From CAWFPR01 sp963817635 (lineage in GTDB: Bacteria; Acidobacteriota; Vicinamibacteria; Vicinamibacterales; 2-12-FULL-66-21): 64,000 bases of DNA. The position numbers and the translations under genes were made by a program. Below, in pieces: positions 20,285 through 30,850 of the stretch. The notes beneath the pieces were generated by a model, which was given only the letters and a program-made list of their open reading frames with translations, was not told where the DNA came from and searched no databases. The DNA is taken from NCBI GenBank assembly GCA_963817635.1, contig CAWFPR010000032.1, forward strand, positions 1 through 64,000, read 5' to 3'. Every line of letters starts with the position of its first letter. Within the stretch, counting starts at the first letter, position 1.

Positions 20285-22032
20285 TGGGACGCCGGGCCAG
20301 TCCCGCGGTGCACCACCGCGGCAGGTCCGGCGTCGTGTTGTACGGGTGCGTTGCGGCCGCACTGGCCGTCCTCGGATACGCGAACGCGCTCCACAATCCG
20401 TTCGTGTACGACGACCACGACACGATTGTGACCAACGCCTCCCTCGTCGAGCCGTCCAACATCCGGTTCCTGCTCGCCTACAGCCCGTTCCGGCCGGTCG
20501 TCAACGTGTCGTACGCCGTCGACCGCGCGCTGTGGGGCGGTGCGCCGACCGGCTTTCACGTGACGAGCGTCGCGTTGCACGCTGCCACGGTCGTGCTGCT
20601 GTACCTGCTGACGCTGCGGTTGATCGGCGACGCCGAGCGTGTGTCCTCCGCCGCGCGCCGCGCGCCGGCCGCCGCGGCCTTCACCGCGTTCACAGTTGCC
20701 GCGATTTTTGCCGTGCACCCTCTCTTCACCGAGGCCGTGGGCTACATCTCGGGGCGGGCCGAAGTGCTGTGCGCGGCCTGGTTCGTGGCGGCAGTGCTGG
20801 CGTCGCGAAGTGCCATGCTCACGGGCAGCCTCTCGCGTGGCGCGCTGGCCGCGGTCTGCGCGCTGCTGGCGGTGCTGTCCAAGGAAAACGCCGTGGCCCT
20901 GCCGGTGGTGCTCGTCGCGTACGACTGGCTGTTCCGCCCGGGCGGGGACGATCGCGCGCGGCGGCGGCGCCTCTGGCTGCTGTTCCTGCCCGTGTTGGCC
21001 ATCGGCGCCGCCGCCGCGGCGTACCGGGTGCTCATGCTGAACCCGGCATCGGTTGGCGCGGCGCCGCCGCCGCCGCTGTTCAACGGGCTGACCCAGGCGA
21101 TCGTCGTCTGGCGCTACCTCGGACTGCTGGTGTGGCCGGCCGGACAGTCCATCATGCACGATGTCCATCGCGTCTCCAGCCTGCACGATCCGCTCGCCCT
21201 GGCTTCGGCCGCGGGTTTGCTCGTTCTGGCGTTCGCTGCCGTCCGGCTGCGCCGGCGTGAGCCGCTCGTCACTCTTGGAGCCATCTGGTTTGCTGCCGCC
21301 CTGGCGCCGTCCTCGAGCTTCATCGCGCTCAGGGAGGGCATGGCCGAACACCGGGTGTACCTGGCGTCGGCGGGGCTCATGCTCGCCCTGGCGGCGGCCG
21401 TGCATCGCATGGTGACGTCCCCGTCACACCGGCCGGTTCCGGCGGTGGCCGGTCTGACGGCAGTGCTCGCGGCGCTCCTCACACTGACTGTGATGCGCAA
21501 CCAGGTCTGGGCGTCACCGGTGTCGCTCTGGACGGAGGCGACCCACGCTGCGCCGTCGCTCTGGGTGCCGCACTACGCGCTCGCCGACGCGTTGCGCGAG
21601 GCCGGCGACTGCGGACGGGCGGTTGCGGAGTACGGGCAGGTGATCGCCGCCTTCCCGTCCCACAGGGACGCCCACACGAACCTGGGCATCTGCCTCGCGC
21701 AGACGGGGCGGTACCGGGACGCTGAAGCCTCGTTCCGGCGGGCGCTGCAGATCGATCCGACGTTCGCGCGCGGGTACACGAACCTGGGGGCGCTCGCGCT
21801 CGTCGCCGGCGACCCTGAGCGCGCACGCGACTACTACCGGGAGGCAATCGCGCAGGATCCCGGCAACGTGCTTGCGCGGCTGCAGCTCGCCAACCTGTAC
21901 GAGCTCACGTTCCACGAGTACCGGGCGGCTGCGCGGATGTGCGGCGAGGCGCGCGCGCTGGCGCCCGCCACCCCGGGACTCGCCGACTGCGTCGAGCGCA
22001 ACGAACGGCTCGCGGCCGCGGCGGGGCGCTAG
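20284..22032 (+). CDS. TMTC-like membrane protein with C-terminal TPRs
   Basis: 582 residues with about ten predicted membrane helices followed by TPR repeats (from about residue 420: NLGICLAQTGRYRDAEASFRRALQIDP, NLGALALVAGDPERARDYYREAIAQDP). The N-terminal YDDHDTIVTN after the first helix has the acidic pair seen in GT-C glycosyltransferases and TMTC-like proteins. TMTC proteins transfer mannose from a lipid carrier in eukaryotes; bacterial relatives are common next to glycan loci but their substrate is unknown. It overlaps the proS stop by one base and lies three bases before a glycosyltransferase. Confidence 0.72.
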   Translation: MGRRASPAVHHRGRSGVVLYGCVAAALAVLGYANALHNPFVYDDHDTIVTNASLVEPSNIRFLLAYSPFRPVVNVSYAVDRALWGGAPTGFHVTSVALHAATVVLLYLLTLRLIGDAERVSSAARRAPAAAAFTAFTVAAIFAVHPLFTEAVGYISGRAEVLCAAWFVAAVLASRSAMLTGSLSRGALAAVCALLAVLSKENAVALPVVLVAYDWLFRPGGDDRARRRRLWLLFLPVLAIGAAAAAYRVLMLNPASVGAAPPPPLFNGLTQAIVVWRYLGLLVWPAGQSIMHDVHRVSSLHDPLALASAAGLLVLAFAAVRLRRREPLVTLGAIWFAAALAPSSSFIALREGMAEHRVYLASAGLMLALAAAVHRMVTSPSHRPVPAVAGLTAVLAALLTLTVMRNQVWASPVSLWTEATHAAPSLWVPHYALADALREAGDCGRAVAEYGQVIAAFPSHRDAHTNLGICLAQTGRYRDAEASFRRALQIDPTFARGYTNLGALALVAGDPERARDYYREAIAQDPGNVLARLQLANLYELTFHEYRAAARMCGEARALAPATPGLADCVERNERLAAAAGR

Positions 22033-22035
22033 GCG

Positions 22036-23426
22036 ATGCGTGTGCTCCACGCGATCCACGATTTCCTGCCGCGCCACCGCGCCGGCTCCGAGATCTACGC
22101 GTACAATCTCGCCCGCGCGCTGGCCCGGCACCACGAGGTGTTCGTGGTCGCCGCCGAGTACGATCCCTCGGCCGCCCACGGCACGCTGCGGTGGCGCGTG
22201 CTTCGATGGCCTGACGGTCATCGAGCTGGTCAACAACTGGGAATTCGGCGCGTTCGAGGAGACGTATCGTTCCCCGCGGATTCGGCGCGCAGCTGCAACA
22301 CGTCCTCGACGCGACGCGGCCGGACGTCCTGCACGTCCACAACCTGCTGAACCTCTCGTTCGACCTGCCCCGCCTGGCGCGGGAGCGCGGCATCGTGGTC
22401 GGTGGCGACGCTGCACGACTACACGCTCGTCTGCGCGTCCGGCGGGCAGCGCGTGCACGTGTCCGAGGCGCACGTCTGCCACGACATCGACGCGGGGCGC
22501 TGCAGCCGCTGCTTCGTCGAATCGCCGTTCGCCGCGCAGATGGCGGCGGCACGCGTCGCTGCGACGTCCGCGGCGGACGCCTCGCCGGCCGGGCCGTCGC
22601 TCTGGCTGCGCCGGCACCTGCGCGGCCCTCGCGACGGCCGCGGCCGCCCGCGCCGGTGCGCGCCGTGGACGTGACGCCCAGCCGATCTTCGCGTGCGCCT
22701 GGCCAGCGCCCGCGGCGTGTTCGACAACATCGACTGGTTCGTGGCGCCGTCCCGCGCGATTGCCGCCGAGTTCGAGCGCTTCGGGGTCGCGCGGGGCTCG
22801 CATCGAGGTGTCGGACTACGGGTTCCCTTCGCAGGCGGCCGCGCGCGCGTCGGTCGGCCGCGTCCGCCGTGCGCATCGGCTTCGTCGGCACGCTCGTGTG
22901 GCACAAGGGCGCGCACGTGCTCGTCGAGGCGGCTCGCGCCTGCTCGCCGGCGCGTTCGAGGTTCACATCCACGGCGACACGGCCACGTCTCCCGACTACG
23001 TCGGCAGTCTCTGCGCCGCGCGGCGACCGGGCTGCCGGTCGTGTTCCATGGCGGGTTCGAGCAGGACGCGAGCCGGAGAGGTCTACGCCGGCTTCGACGT
23101 GCTGGTCGTGCCGTCACTCTGGCCCGAGAACTCGCCGCTCGTGATTCACGAGGCCTTCCTGTCCGGCACGCCCGTCGTCGGTGCTGACATTGGCGGCATT
23201 CCTGGCCTGGTGCGGTGGCCGGAACGGCATGGTCTACGAGCCATTTTCTGCGCCCGCTCTGGCCGCGCGCCTGCAGCCGCTCATCGATCGACCGGAAGGG
23301 ATCGGCCGTCTCGCCGCCGGCATGCCCGCCGTGAAGTCGATCGAGGATGACCAGCGCGAGTGGGACGTCCGGTACGCGCGCCTGCTCTCCGAGCGTGCGT
23401 GCGCCCCGTCCAGAGCGCGCGCATGA
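22036..23426 (+). CDS. GT4 glycosyltransferase, heavily frameshifted
   Basis: Pieces in all three frames assemble into a GT-B, family 4 glycosyltransferase: MRVLHAIHDFLPRHRAGSEIYAYNLARAL, then TVIELVNNWEFGAFEETY, PDVLHVHNLLNLSFDLPRLAR, a cysteine-rich insert (CHDIDAGRCSRCF), VRIGFVGTLVWHKGAHVLVEAAR, EVYAGFDVLVVPSLWPENSPLVIHEAF and GTPVVGADIGGIPGLV. The ENSPLVIHEAF block is the donor-binding E-x7-E-like region. At least seven frame changes occur between 22200 and 23240. Conserved blocks survive between breaks, which favours sequence error or a very young pseudogene. The last piece ends at 23424-23426, overlapping the next ATG. Confidence 0.7.
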
Positions 23427-24363
23427 CGGCGGTGTCGATCGTCGATCCCGACGTTCAACGGCGGTGCCACGACTTCGGGCAGCTGCTGGACATGGTGCAC
23501 GGTCAGGCCACCCGCGCAACCCGTTCGAGATGGTCGCGGTCGATTCCGGCTCGACGGACGGGAGCCTCGATGTGCTGCGCTCGGGCGGCGCGGCAGATCG
23601 TCACTCATCCGTCCCGGCTCGTTCAACCACGGGACCAGCCGCAACGAAGGGCTGAGCCGCGCGCGCGGGGAGTTCGCGGTGCTGCTCGTCCAGGATGCGG
23701 TGCCGGCTTCCGATCGGTGGCTCGAAGCCCTGGTGCAGCCGCTTCGCGAGGACCCCCGCGTGGCCGGCAGCTTTGCGCGCCAGCAGCCCTGGCAGAACGC
23801 CAGCGCACTCACGGCGCATTACCTGTCGGCGCTGGGTGGCCGCCCAGCCGCAGCCGCGTACGGTCGGACCCCTGACGAGGGAGGCGTTCGACGCGATGTC
23901 ACCAGCCGAACGGCACCGGGTCTGCGCCTTCGACAACGTGTGCTCGTGCGTACGCCTGTCGGTCTGGCGCGCGCATCCATTCCGGGCAACCCCGATTGCC
24001 GAGGATCTCGAGTGGGCGCGCGAGGTCCTGCTCGCGGGACACCGGCTCGCATACGTGCCCGACGCGGTCGTCTGGCATTCGCACGAGCGGACGGCCCGGT
24101 ACGAGTTGCAGCGCACCTACCTGGTGCACCAGCGGCTGCAGGCGCTCTTCGGCCTCTCGACGATACCGACCGCCGGATCGCTCGTGCGCGCCGTCGCCGC
24201 TACGCTTGCCGCGCACGTTCGCGTCAGCATTGACGGCAATCACCGACGCGCACGCGGGCTCGCCCGCGCGACGGCGCTGGCCGTCGCGCTTCCGCTCGGC
24301 CAGTATCTCGGCGCCCGCGCGGCTCGCGAGGGCCGCGAGCTGCTGAAGACGGAAGGGATCTGA
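23423..24363 (+). CDS. GT2 glycosyltransferase, frameshifted 5' half
   Basis: A family 2 (GT-A) glycosyltransferase of about 310 residues. The 5' 250 bases jump between frames but still read MTAVSIV, then IPTFNGG, then MVAVDSGSTDGSLDVL, the nucleotide-binding start of GT2 enzymes. From about 23680 the protein is readable as SRARGEFAVLLVQDAVPASDRWLEALVQPL; the frame shifts again near 23845, then runs intact through AEDLEWAREVLLAGHRLAYVPDAVVWHSHE to the stop. HSHE matches the late histidine motif of rhamnosyltransferase-like GT2s. It overlaps both neighbours by ATGA. Confidence 0.7.
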
Positions 24364-25706
24364 TGCGCATCCTGCAGATCGTGCACGGATATCCTCCGGC
24401 GGCCGGGGGCGGAACCGAGGTATACGTGCACGACCTCGCCGTTGCACTCGCATCCGCGCACGGCGACGAGGTGGTCGTCCTGACTCGCGACGCCGACCCG
24501 CGGCGTCCCGAGCTGAGCGTACGCCGGTTCATGGAGCACGGGGTCAGCGTCGTGGCCATCAACAACGGTTTCCAGGCGTGCGCGAACTTCGAGGAAAGCT
24601 ACACGCATCCAGCCCTGCGTGCCGTCGCGCGCGATCTGATCGCCGACATCGCGCCCGATGTGGCGCACGTGCAGCACCTGACATGCCTGTCGATCGGGGT
24701 TCTCGAAGACCTCGCATCCGCCGGAATTCCTGTCGTGATGACGCTGAACGACTACTGGTTGATCTGTCACCGTGGCCAGTTGCTCGATCGCAGCGGGGCC
24801 CGGTGTGACGGGCCGTTCGACCGGGGGTGCGGTCGCTGCCTGCCCGCCGGGATGCTTGCCGGTCGGCCAGGTACCGGGCGGGACGGATCGCCCGCGCGCT
24901 CCCGATCCCCGGCGCCGGCCGCGTCGTGCAGCTGGCAGCGAAGGCCGCTGAAGCCGCAACGCCTGACGCGCGCACGCGTCTGGCCACGGTAACGCGGCTC
25001 GCTCACATGCGCGAGGCCGCCCGGCACGTGGACGTGTTTCTCGCGCCCTCCAGAACGATGGCGGAGAGGTTTCAGCGCTTCGGCGTTCGCGACATGCGCC
25101 TTTGCAATCAGGGCATCGACCTCGCGCCGTTCGCAGGACTCGCGCGCGAGGCGTCTCCTCTGCTGCGCGTCGCCTTTGCGGCAGCCTGATCCCGTCGAAG
25201 GGCGCGCACGTACTGCTCGAGGCCGTTGCGGGCCTGCCTCCCGGCACTCTCCTGGTTGATCTGATCGGCTCGACCGCCGCGTACCACGGTGACGATGACT
25301 ACGCGGAGGCGATCCAGCCGCTCCTCGGGCACCCCGCGATCCGGCGGCTCGGTGCCATTCCGCACGAACGCATGGCGGCGGCCCTGCACGCCGTGGATGT
25401 GGTCGTGGTGCCCTCGATCTGGATCGAGAACGCGCCGTTCGTCATCCGCGAAGCATTCGCGGCCGGCGCGCCGGTGCTGGCGTCGGACCTCGGCGGCATG
25501 GCGGAGATGGTGCGCGACGGCGTCGACGGCCGCCTGTTTCCCGCCGGCAACCCGGCGGCCCTCGCCACCGTTCTCGCGGATCTCGCGAGGCGGCCGGAGG
25601 AAGTCGAGCGGCTGCGCGCAACATCAGGCGGCCGATGTCGATCCTGGAGGATGCGTCGAACTGCCGTGCGATCTACCGATCGTTCGCGCGCCCGTCGCCC
25701 AGGGCG
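24363..25706 (+). CDS. GT4 glycosyltransferase, frameshifted
   Basis: Begins with an ATGA overlap. The first 170 residues read cleanly (MRILQIVHGYPPAAGGGTEVYVHDLAVAL; VAHVQHLTCLSIGVLEDLASAGIPVVMTLND; a CDGPFDRGCGRCLPAG cysteine patch). Frame changes near 24870, 25185 and 25620 link it to APSRTMAERFQRFGV, PSKGAHVLLEAVAGLPPGTLL and VVVPSIWIENAPFVIREAFAAGAPVLASDLGGM, the GT-B donor site. It closely resembles the GT4 at 22036 in layout. The C-terminus (MSILEDASNCRAIYRSF) runs into the next gene without a stop, so the end given here is a guess: either a stop is lost through an indel or the two genes are fused. Confidence 0.7.
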
Positions 25707-26639
25707 ATGCACCGCGACTCTCCGGGCCCTGCGCAGTCGCCGCGGGTGGCCGCCGTCGTGCTGAACTACCGCACCCCGGATCAGACCGCGCTCGCGGTCA
25801 GGTCCATCCAGACCTCGCTGGTGCCGGCAGACGACATCATCGTCGTGGACAACGGATCGAATGACGGGTCGGTCGAGCGGCTCGCCTCGTGCCTGCCAGG
25901 CGTGACGATCGTCGCCGAGTCGGGCAATCGCGGTTTCCCGGGCGGCTGCAACGTCGGGATCCGTGCGGCGCTGGCAGGCGGGGCGGATGCCGTGCTGCTC
26001 GTCAACAGCGATGCGGTGCTCGCGCCGGGCGCGCTCGGCACGATGCGCGACGCATTGTCCGCGGATCCGTTGGCCGGCCTCGTTGCGCCGGTGCTGCTGT
26101 CGCGCGAGGAACCCGATCGCATTGCCTCGGCCGGCATCGCGTTCTCTACCCGGACGGGGCGGATGCGCCACCGTGCGGCCGGGCTCCCGGTCTCGCTGCT
26201 TCCGCCGGGCGCGCTGCACGAGGTGGACGCGGCGAGCGGGTGTGTCCTGCTGATTCGCAGGGAGGCATTCGCCCGCGCCGGCTGGCTCGACGACGAGTAT
26301 TTCTTTTCGTTCGAGGACATCGACTTCTGCCTGCGGGTGAGGGCCGCCGGGTTCCGCACCGTGGTGGCGCAGGAGGCCTTCGCCTATCACGAGGGAGGTC
26401 GATCGATTGGCCGCCGGTCGGCGCGCCGGGTGTATTTTGCGACCCGCAACCACCTGCGGCTGTCCGGCCGGATTGGCCCGCGCGGCGCCTCGCTCGTGCG
26501 CTCGCCCCTGGTGGTCGGATTGAACGTCGCCTACGTGCTTGTTTCGCCGGAAGCACCCCTGATCGGCGGCCTGATGGCCGTCGCGCGGGGCACGTGGCAC
26601 CACGTCGTCGGCCGCTACGGGAGCGACGAGACGTCCTGA
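25707..26639 (+). CDS. GT2 glycosyltransferase, rhamnosyltransferase-like
   Basis: About 310 residues, intact from ATG 25707. GT-A motifs are VAAVVLNYRTPDQTALAV, IIVVDNGSNDGSVE, a ligand loop GNRGFPGGCNVGIRAA and the metal-binding LLVNSDAVL. VDAASGCVLLIRREAF and FFSFEDIDFCLRVRAAGF supply the later ED catalytic region. Helices at the C-terminus may attach it to the membrane. The reading frame is open upstream into the preceding GT4, so the true start is uncertain (GTG 25746 is another choice). Its 3' end overlaps the convergent DUF2304 gene by 25 bases. Confidence 0.83.
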   Translation: MHRDSPGPAQSPRVAAVVLNYRTPDQTALAVRSIQTSLVPADDIIVVDNGSNDGSVERLASCLPGVTIVAESGNRGFPGGCNVGIRAALAGGADAVLLVNSDAVLAPGALGTMRDALSADPLAGLVAPVLLSREEPDRIASAGIAFSTRTGRMRHRAAGLPVSLLPPGALHEVDAASGCVLLIRREAFARAGWLDDEYFFSFEDIDFCLRVRAAGFRTVVAQEAFAYHEGGRSIGRRSARRVYFATRNHLRLSGRIGPRGASLVRSPLVVGLNVAYVLVSPEAPLIGGLMAVARGTWHHVVGRYGSDETS

Positions 26640-26998
26640 TTCGCGCGGGCCTGTGCGCGCAGGGTGCGCAGTTGCTCGTCGAGAAGCGCGAGCTCCTCGA
26701 CAAGCTGTTCGATCTGCTGGCGCTGGCGCGAGGCGACGACCGAAAAATACAGGGACACGATGAAGACGAAGAAGATCAGGACCAGGAGCAGCAGCGCCGG
26801 CGGATAGTGTACGCCGAGCGCGGCGGCCGCCAGGTCGAGCAGGTTGCGCCACAGCGACAGGACGAGGAGCGCGGTGCCGCATGCTATCCAGATGAACGAG
26901 TATTCCTCGGTCAGACGGCGCCGCCGCACCAGCTCGACGACGAGGAGCAGCAGGGCCACGCTGACGGCGACCGAGACCACCTGGACCGGATCGGTCAC
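26615..26998 (-). CDS. DUF2304 membrane protein
   Basis: 127 residues from GTG 26998, which overlaps the upstream gene's TGA. It has three hydrophobic segments (VVSVAVSVALLLLVVELV, FIWIACGTALLVLSLW, ALLLLVLIFFVFIVSLYFSV) followed by a coiled C-terminus QRQQIEQLVEELALLDEQLRTL. This layout is that of DUF2304, a family usually found next to dolichyl-phosphate-mannose-synthase-like GT2 genes, as here. Its function is not established; a membrane partner for the GT2 is a fair guess. Confidence 0.8.
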   Translation of the reverse strand: MTDPVQVVSVAVSVALLLLVVELVRRRRLTEEYSFIWIACGTALLVLSLWRNLLDLAAAALGVHYPPALLLLVLIFFVFIVSLYFSVVASRQRQQIEQLVEELALLDEQLRTLRAQARANQDVSSLP

Positions 26999-28774
26999 GG
27001 GACGGATCCTCCACCGCGCGTCGCAGCGGCACGACGACCAGTGCGAGCAACGTGCGCGCCAGCGCACCGACGGCGCGCGGAGCCGTCAGGGAGGTTCGAC
27101 CGCCAAGCCGCCGCCGCATCCGGATGGGGACTTCGCGCATGCGCAGCCCGTTGCGATGCAGCAGTAGTACCGAGCTCGGGTTCGGAGTACCCGGCGGGAT
27201 GATGCTGCGCGAGCATCCGCAGGGCGCGCGGCCCGAAGAGCCAGAACCCCGACGTCGGGTCGCTGATCCGCTGACGGGTCAGCAGCGACAGGCACGTTGC
27301 GAGCGCCGCCTGGCTGATCCGGCGTGCGCCACCTGCTCCGCGCCGGCGCCGCATGAAGCGCGAGCCGATCGCGACGTCGGCGCGGCCGGTGACGACAGGT
27401 GCGAGCAGCCGCCCGATGTCGGCACCGCGGTGCTGGCCGTCGCCGTCGACCCGGACGGCGTACTCGTATCCCTCGCGGACCGCGTAGCGGATGCCGGCGC
27501 GGACCGCGCCGCCGACCCCGACGCGCTGCGAGAGGGTGAGCCACCTGGCGTCGAGGTCCGGCAGCAGGTCCGCGGTCCCGTCAGTGGAGCCGTCGTTGAC
27601 GACCAGCAAATCCAGGGCCGGGGCGACGCGCCGCAGTTCGGCGACCACCCTCCTCAGATTGGCGGCCTCGTTGAAGGCGGGGAGAATCGCCAGTACCGAC
27701 CGCGGGCCTATCGACGCCGGGGTCCCCGGCGCCTCACCCGAGGTGCCCGATGCGCGTCGCATGCTGTGCGCCGGGCCACCCGGACGCCCGGCGGCGCGGC
27801 GCGCCAGCCAGAGGACGATCGCGGCCGCCCAGGCCACATCGCGCAGCAGGTGGGCCGCCGCGAATGCGAGCGTGGCTGGATCGCGGAATCGCCGCCACGC
27901 CAGGATGCCGGCTATGGTGCGCTCCAGCGCGAGCGCCGCGGCGATGGCGAGCCCGGCGACCAGCACGGCCGCGTTGCCGGCCACAACACCGACGATTGCC
28001 AGGCACAGCGCCAGGAGCATGGCTGGCGCGTGCAGCATCATGATCGTCCCCGACACGTCGTCGCCGCCGGCCCGCTCCGGGTGGCGAGCGAGAACGTCGA
28101 GTCGCCCGTAGCCCACGCCGAATTGCTGCGCGAGGTACCCGCGCAGCCCTTCGCGCCAGAGGTGAACGCTGCGCGCGTCCCGGCGGAACACCAGGCGGTA
28201 ACCCGCCGCGGTCAACCGGTAGCTGAGGTCGTTGTCGAATCCGTATCCCAGCGTTTCGTCGAGCAACCCGACCTGCCGGAGCGCGCTCGCGCGATACGCG
28301 GTGTTTCCCGTGCAGACGTGGTCGACGTCGCGCGCGCGAATTGCCGCGTACCGTTGTTCGAGGTCGCGCCCCATCGCGCGGGCCCAGAAGCCGGCGCCCT
28401 CCGCGACGAGGTAGTGGCCCTGGGCGGCGGCTACGTCCGGGTCCCTCAATGCCTCGAGCAGGGCCGCCAGCCAGCCCGGCTGGAGAATGACGTCCTGATC
28501 GACCTGGCAGATGACCGGGAAGCGGGCCTCGCGGATGCCGTCATTGACGGCGGCGGCTGCGCCACGGCCCATCCCGCGGAATCCAACGCAGCCGGCCGGC
28601 CGACTCGAGTTCCCGGAGCACCCGCCTCGATCCGTCCGTACTGCCGTCGTCGATGGCGATAATCTCGTGCGGAAGGCCGGCGCACTCGGCCGCAATGGCG
28701 TCGAACGTGCGGCGCACAAAGCGCCGCCCGTTGAAGACCGGCACCACAAAGCTGACGCCGGGTGATGCTGTCAC
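26995..28774 (-). CDS. Two-domain GT2-GT2 glycosyltransferase, frameshifted
   Basis: From GTG 28774 the first GT2 domain starts VTASPGVSFVVPVFNGRRFV with IIAIDDGSTDGS. A frame change near 28590 leads into GRGAAAAVNDGIRE, VICQVDQDVILQPGW, CTGNTAYRASALRQVGLLDE and C-terminal helices (about 28040-27790). Without a stop the frame continues from ATG 27762 into a second, DPM1-like GT2: RSVLAILPAFNEAANLRRVV, LLVVNDGSTDGTADLL, VRVDGDGQH, SDPTSGFWLFG. A further frame change near 27165 is needed for its C-terminus (LRMREVPIRMRRR). It may be one fused gene or two genes whose junction was altered by an indel. DUF2304 follows directly. Confidence 0.7.
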
Positions 28775-29983
28775 GCGGACCCGCTCCGCGCCCGCTTCAC
28801 TTCGGCGCAGACGTCCGAGTACAGTTCCTCGAGCTGGCGCCCGACGGTGTCGCTGCCGAAGAGCGCACGCGTGTGCCTCGCTGCAGTCACGGCGCGGGTG
28901 CGCCACAAAGACGGCGCGGCGAGGATCGCGTCGATCGCCCCGGCGAGTGCCGTCACGTCCCCATACGGTACGATGTGGCCGCCGCCGACACATCCGATGA
29001 TCTGGCCGCACCCGCTGTCGCCGGAAACGACGACCGGCGTTCCACACAGGAGCGACTCGAGCGGAACCAGGCCGAACACCTCATCACGGGAGGGGTAGAC
29101 CACCACGTCGGCGGCCGCAAGCGCATCGTGACGGGCGCCGCCCGTCAGCAGCCCGACTCGACGCACGCGTGAACACAGGCCGAGCGCCGCGACGACCTCG
29201 TCAATCCGCGCGCCAGCGCCCATGTCGTTGCCGGCCACGACGAGCATGGCGCCTGTCGCGTAAAGGGTGTCGAACGCGCGGACGAGCACTTCGACGCCTT
29301 TGCGCGGGGTCAGCTTGCCGAGAAAGAGGACCACAGGCCGGTCGCCAAGTCCGTGCGCCGCGCGGAAGCGGGCGGGATCCGGCGGGTCGTCGAATTCGGC
29401 TTCGTCGAATCGGATTGGGCACGACCGCGATGCGGGATTCGTCAAGGCCGAGTTCGACAAACTGCGCCCGCTCGGCCGAGGTGACCGCGACAACCCGCGC
29501 GGCGCGCGGCAGGAACCCGCGCCCCGCGGTGGCCGCGAAAACGTGCTTGGCGAGGATGCGTCGCTCGATCGGGCGTGCCGTTCCGTTCGGCGACACGACG
29601 TAGGGCACGCCGGCGCGTGCAAGGATACGGGCTGCCATCGTCCCGGGCAGGTTGTAGCATGCGTGGACGTGGGCGATGTCGAAGCCGCCGCTGGCCAGGG
29701 CCCGCCTCAGGTCCGGGCCGAGGCCGACCGGCGTGAACAACTGCCAGTGATAGGCGAGATGGTTGGAGAGGTTGCGGAACATGCGTACGTCGATGCCGCC
29801 GGAATCGCCCGCCGACACCCGCGCGCGAGACGAGTTGTCGCGTGCGTCGGTGGTGTACACCGTGATCGCGTGGCCGCGGCGCGCGAGGGCGCGCGTCATC
29901 GTCGTGGCGAGCCGTGGAATGCCGCCGTATGCCCAGGCCTGCTCATAGTAGGGAACGACGTGCAGGATGCGGAGCGGGGCCAT
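28771..29983 (-). CDS. GT4 glycosyltransferase, one frameshift
   Basis: About 403 residues, GT-B fold. The N-terminal acceptor domain reads MAPLRILHVVPYYEQAWAYGGIPRLATTM and FDIAHVHACYNLPGTMAARILARAGVPYVVSPNGT. After a frame change near 29420, the C-terminal donor domain has PVVLFLGKLTPRKGVEVLVRAFD, VVYPSRDEVFGLVPLESLLCGTPVVVSGDSGCGQ, with EVFGLVPLES as the E-x7-E motif. Upstream in-frame ATGs at 30010 and 30016 are alternatives. The stop overlaps the GTG of the GT2 fusion. It is divergent from wzm, and the 78-base gap contains a TATAGT (30039-30044) that could serve the plus strand. Confidence 0.8.
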
Positions 29984-30061
29984 CGGATCAAGGTCGCGCG
30001 GGTCGCGCATTACCATCGCGAACGCACGTTTAGTGCCGTATAGTATCAGGGTTCCCTGCCG

Positions 30062-30850
30062 ATGGAATCAGTGGCGATCGGCAGCGTCAGGGCTCACGGG
30101 CGGTTCGGCGGCCTCGTCTGGACCCTCATCCGCACGGATTTCAAGACCCGCTACCACGGCACCATCGGGGGATTCGTGTGGGCGCTGCTCAAGCCGCTCA
30201 CGATGTTCTTCGTGCTGCTCGCGGTCTTCTCTTTCGTTTTTGCAAGCGAACCAGACTATCAGGCTGAAGCTCATCATCGGCCTGTTCCTCTACGAGTTCT
30301 TCCGGGACGCGACCAAGACCGGGCTGCTCTCGCTGAGGGCAAAGGGGTACCTGCTGACGAAGGCGCGGTTTCCGTCGTGGATCGTCGTCGTGACGTCGGC
30401 GTCGAACGCCGTCATCACGCTGGCGCTGTTCTCGGTCGTGCTCATCGTGTTCCTGGCGTTCACGGGGCGTCCGCCGTCGCTCGCCGACGTCGGGCTCTAC
30501 GTCATCTATCAGCTCCATTTGTGCGCGATCGTCACGGGGTTTTCGCTCGCGTCGAGCGTGCTGTTCATGCGATACCGCGACCTCAACCAGATGTGGGAGG
30601 TCGTGATCCACGCAGGCTTCTTCGTCGCGCCGATCATCTACCCGCTCGACATCCTGCCCGAGCGCTTGCATCTACTCTGTACCTCTGGCCGCCGACGCCG
30701 ATCATCCTGTTCTCGCGCAGCGTGCTCATCGACCACGCCGTTCCGTCTCTCCTGGCCCACGGTCTGCTCACCGCGGAGGCTGCCGGCGTGCTTCTGGCCG
30801 GCACGCTCGTCTACCGGGCGCGCGCGCCCCGCGTCGCGGAGTACCTGTGA
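30062..30850 (+). CDS. Polysaccharide ABC exporter permease (Wzm-like), frameshifted
   Basis: About 262 residues with six hydrophobic segments. The N-terminus GGLVWTLIRTDFKTRYHGTIGGFVWALLKPL is the hallmark of Wzm/TagG-type permeases of the ABC-2 family, which export O-antigen or teichoic-acid-like glycans. Frame changes near 30262 and 30675 separate it from LIIGLFLYEFFRDATKTGLLSLRAKGYLLTKARFP, FVAPIIYPLDILPE and the last helix. The stop overlaps the ATG of the ATPase. Export of the glycan built by the surrounding transferases is the natural role. Confidence 0.83.
   Translation: MESVAIGSVRAHGRFGGLVWTLIRTDFKTRYHGTIGGFVWALLKPLTMFFVLLAVFSFVFASEPDYQAEAHHRPVPLRVLPGRDQDRAALAEGKGVPADEGAVSVVDRRRDVGVERRHHAGAVLGRAHRVPGVHGASAVARRRRALRHLSAPFVRDRHGVFARVERAVHAIPRPQPDVGGRDPRRLLRRADHLPARHPARALASTLYLWPPTPIILFSRSVLIDHAVPSLLAHGLLTAEAAGVLLAGTLVYRARAPRVAEYL

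Noticed and set aside
22036..25706. Programmed frameshifting in the glycosyltransferases
   Set aside because: There are too many breaks, in both directions, without a shared slippery heptamer or stimulatory structure; sequence error or decay is simpler.
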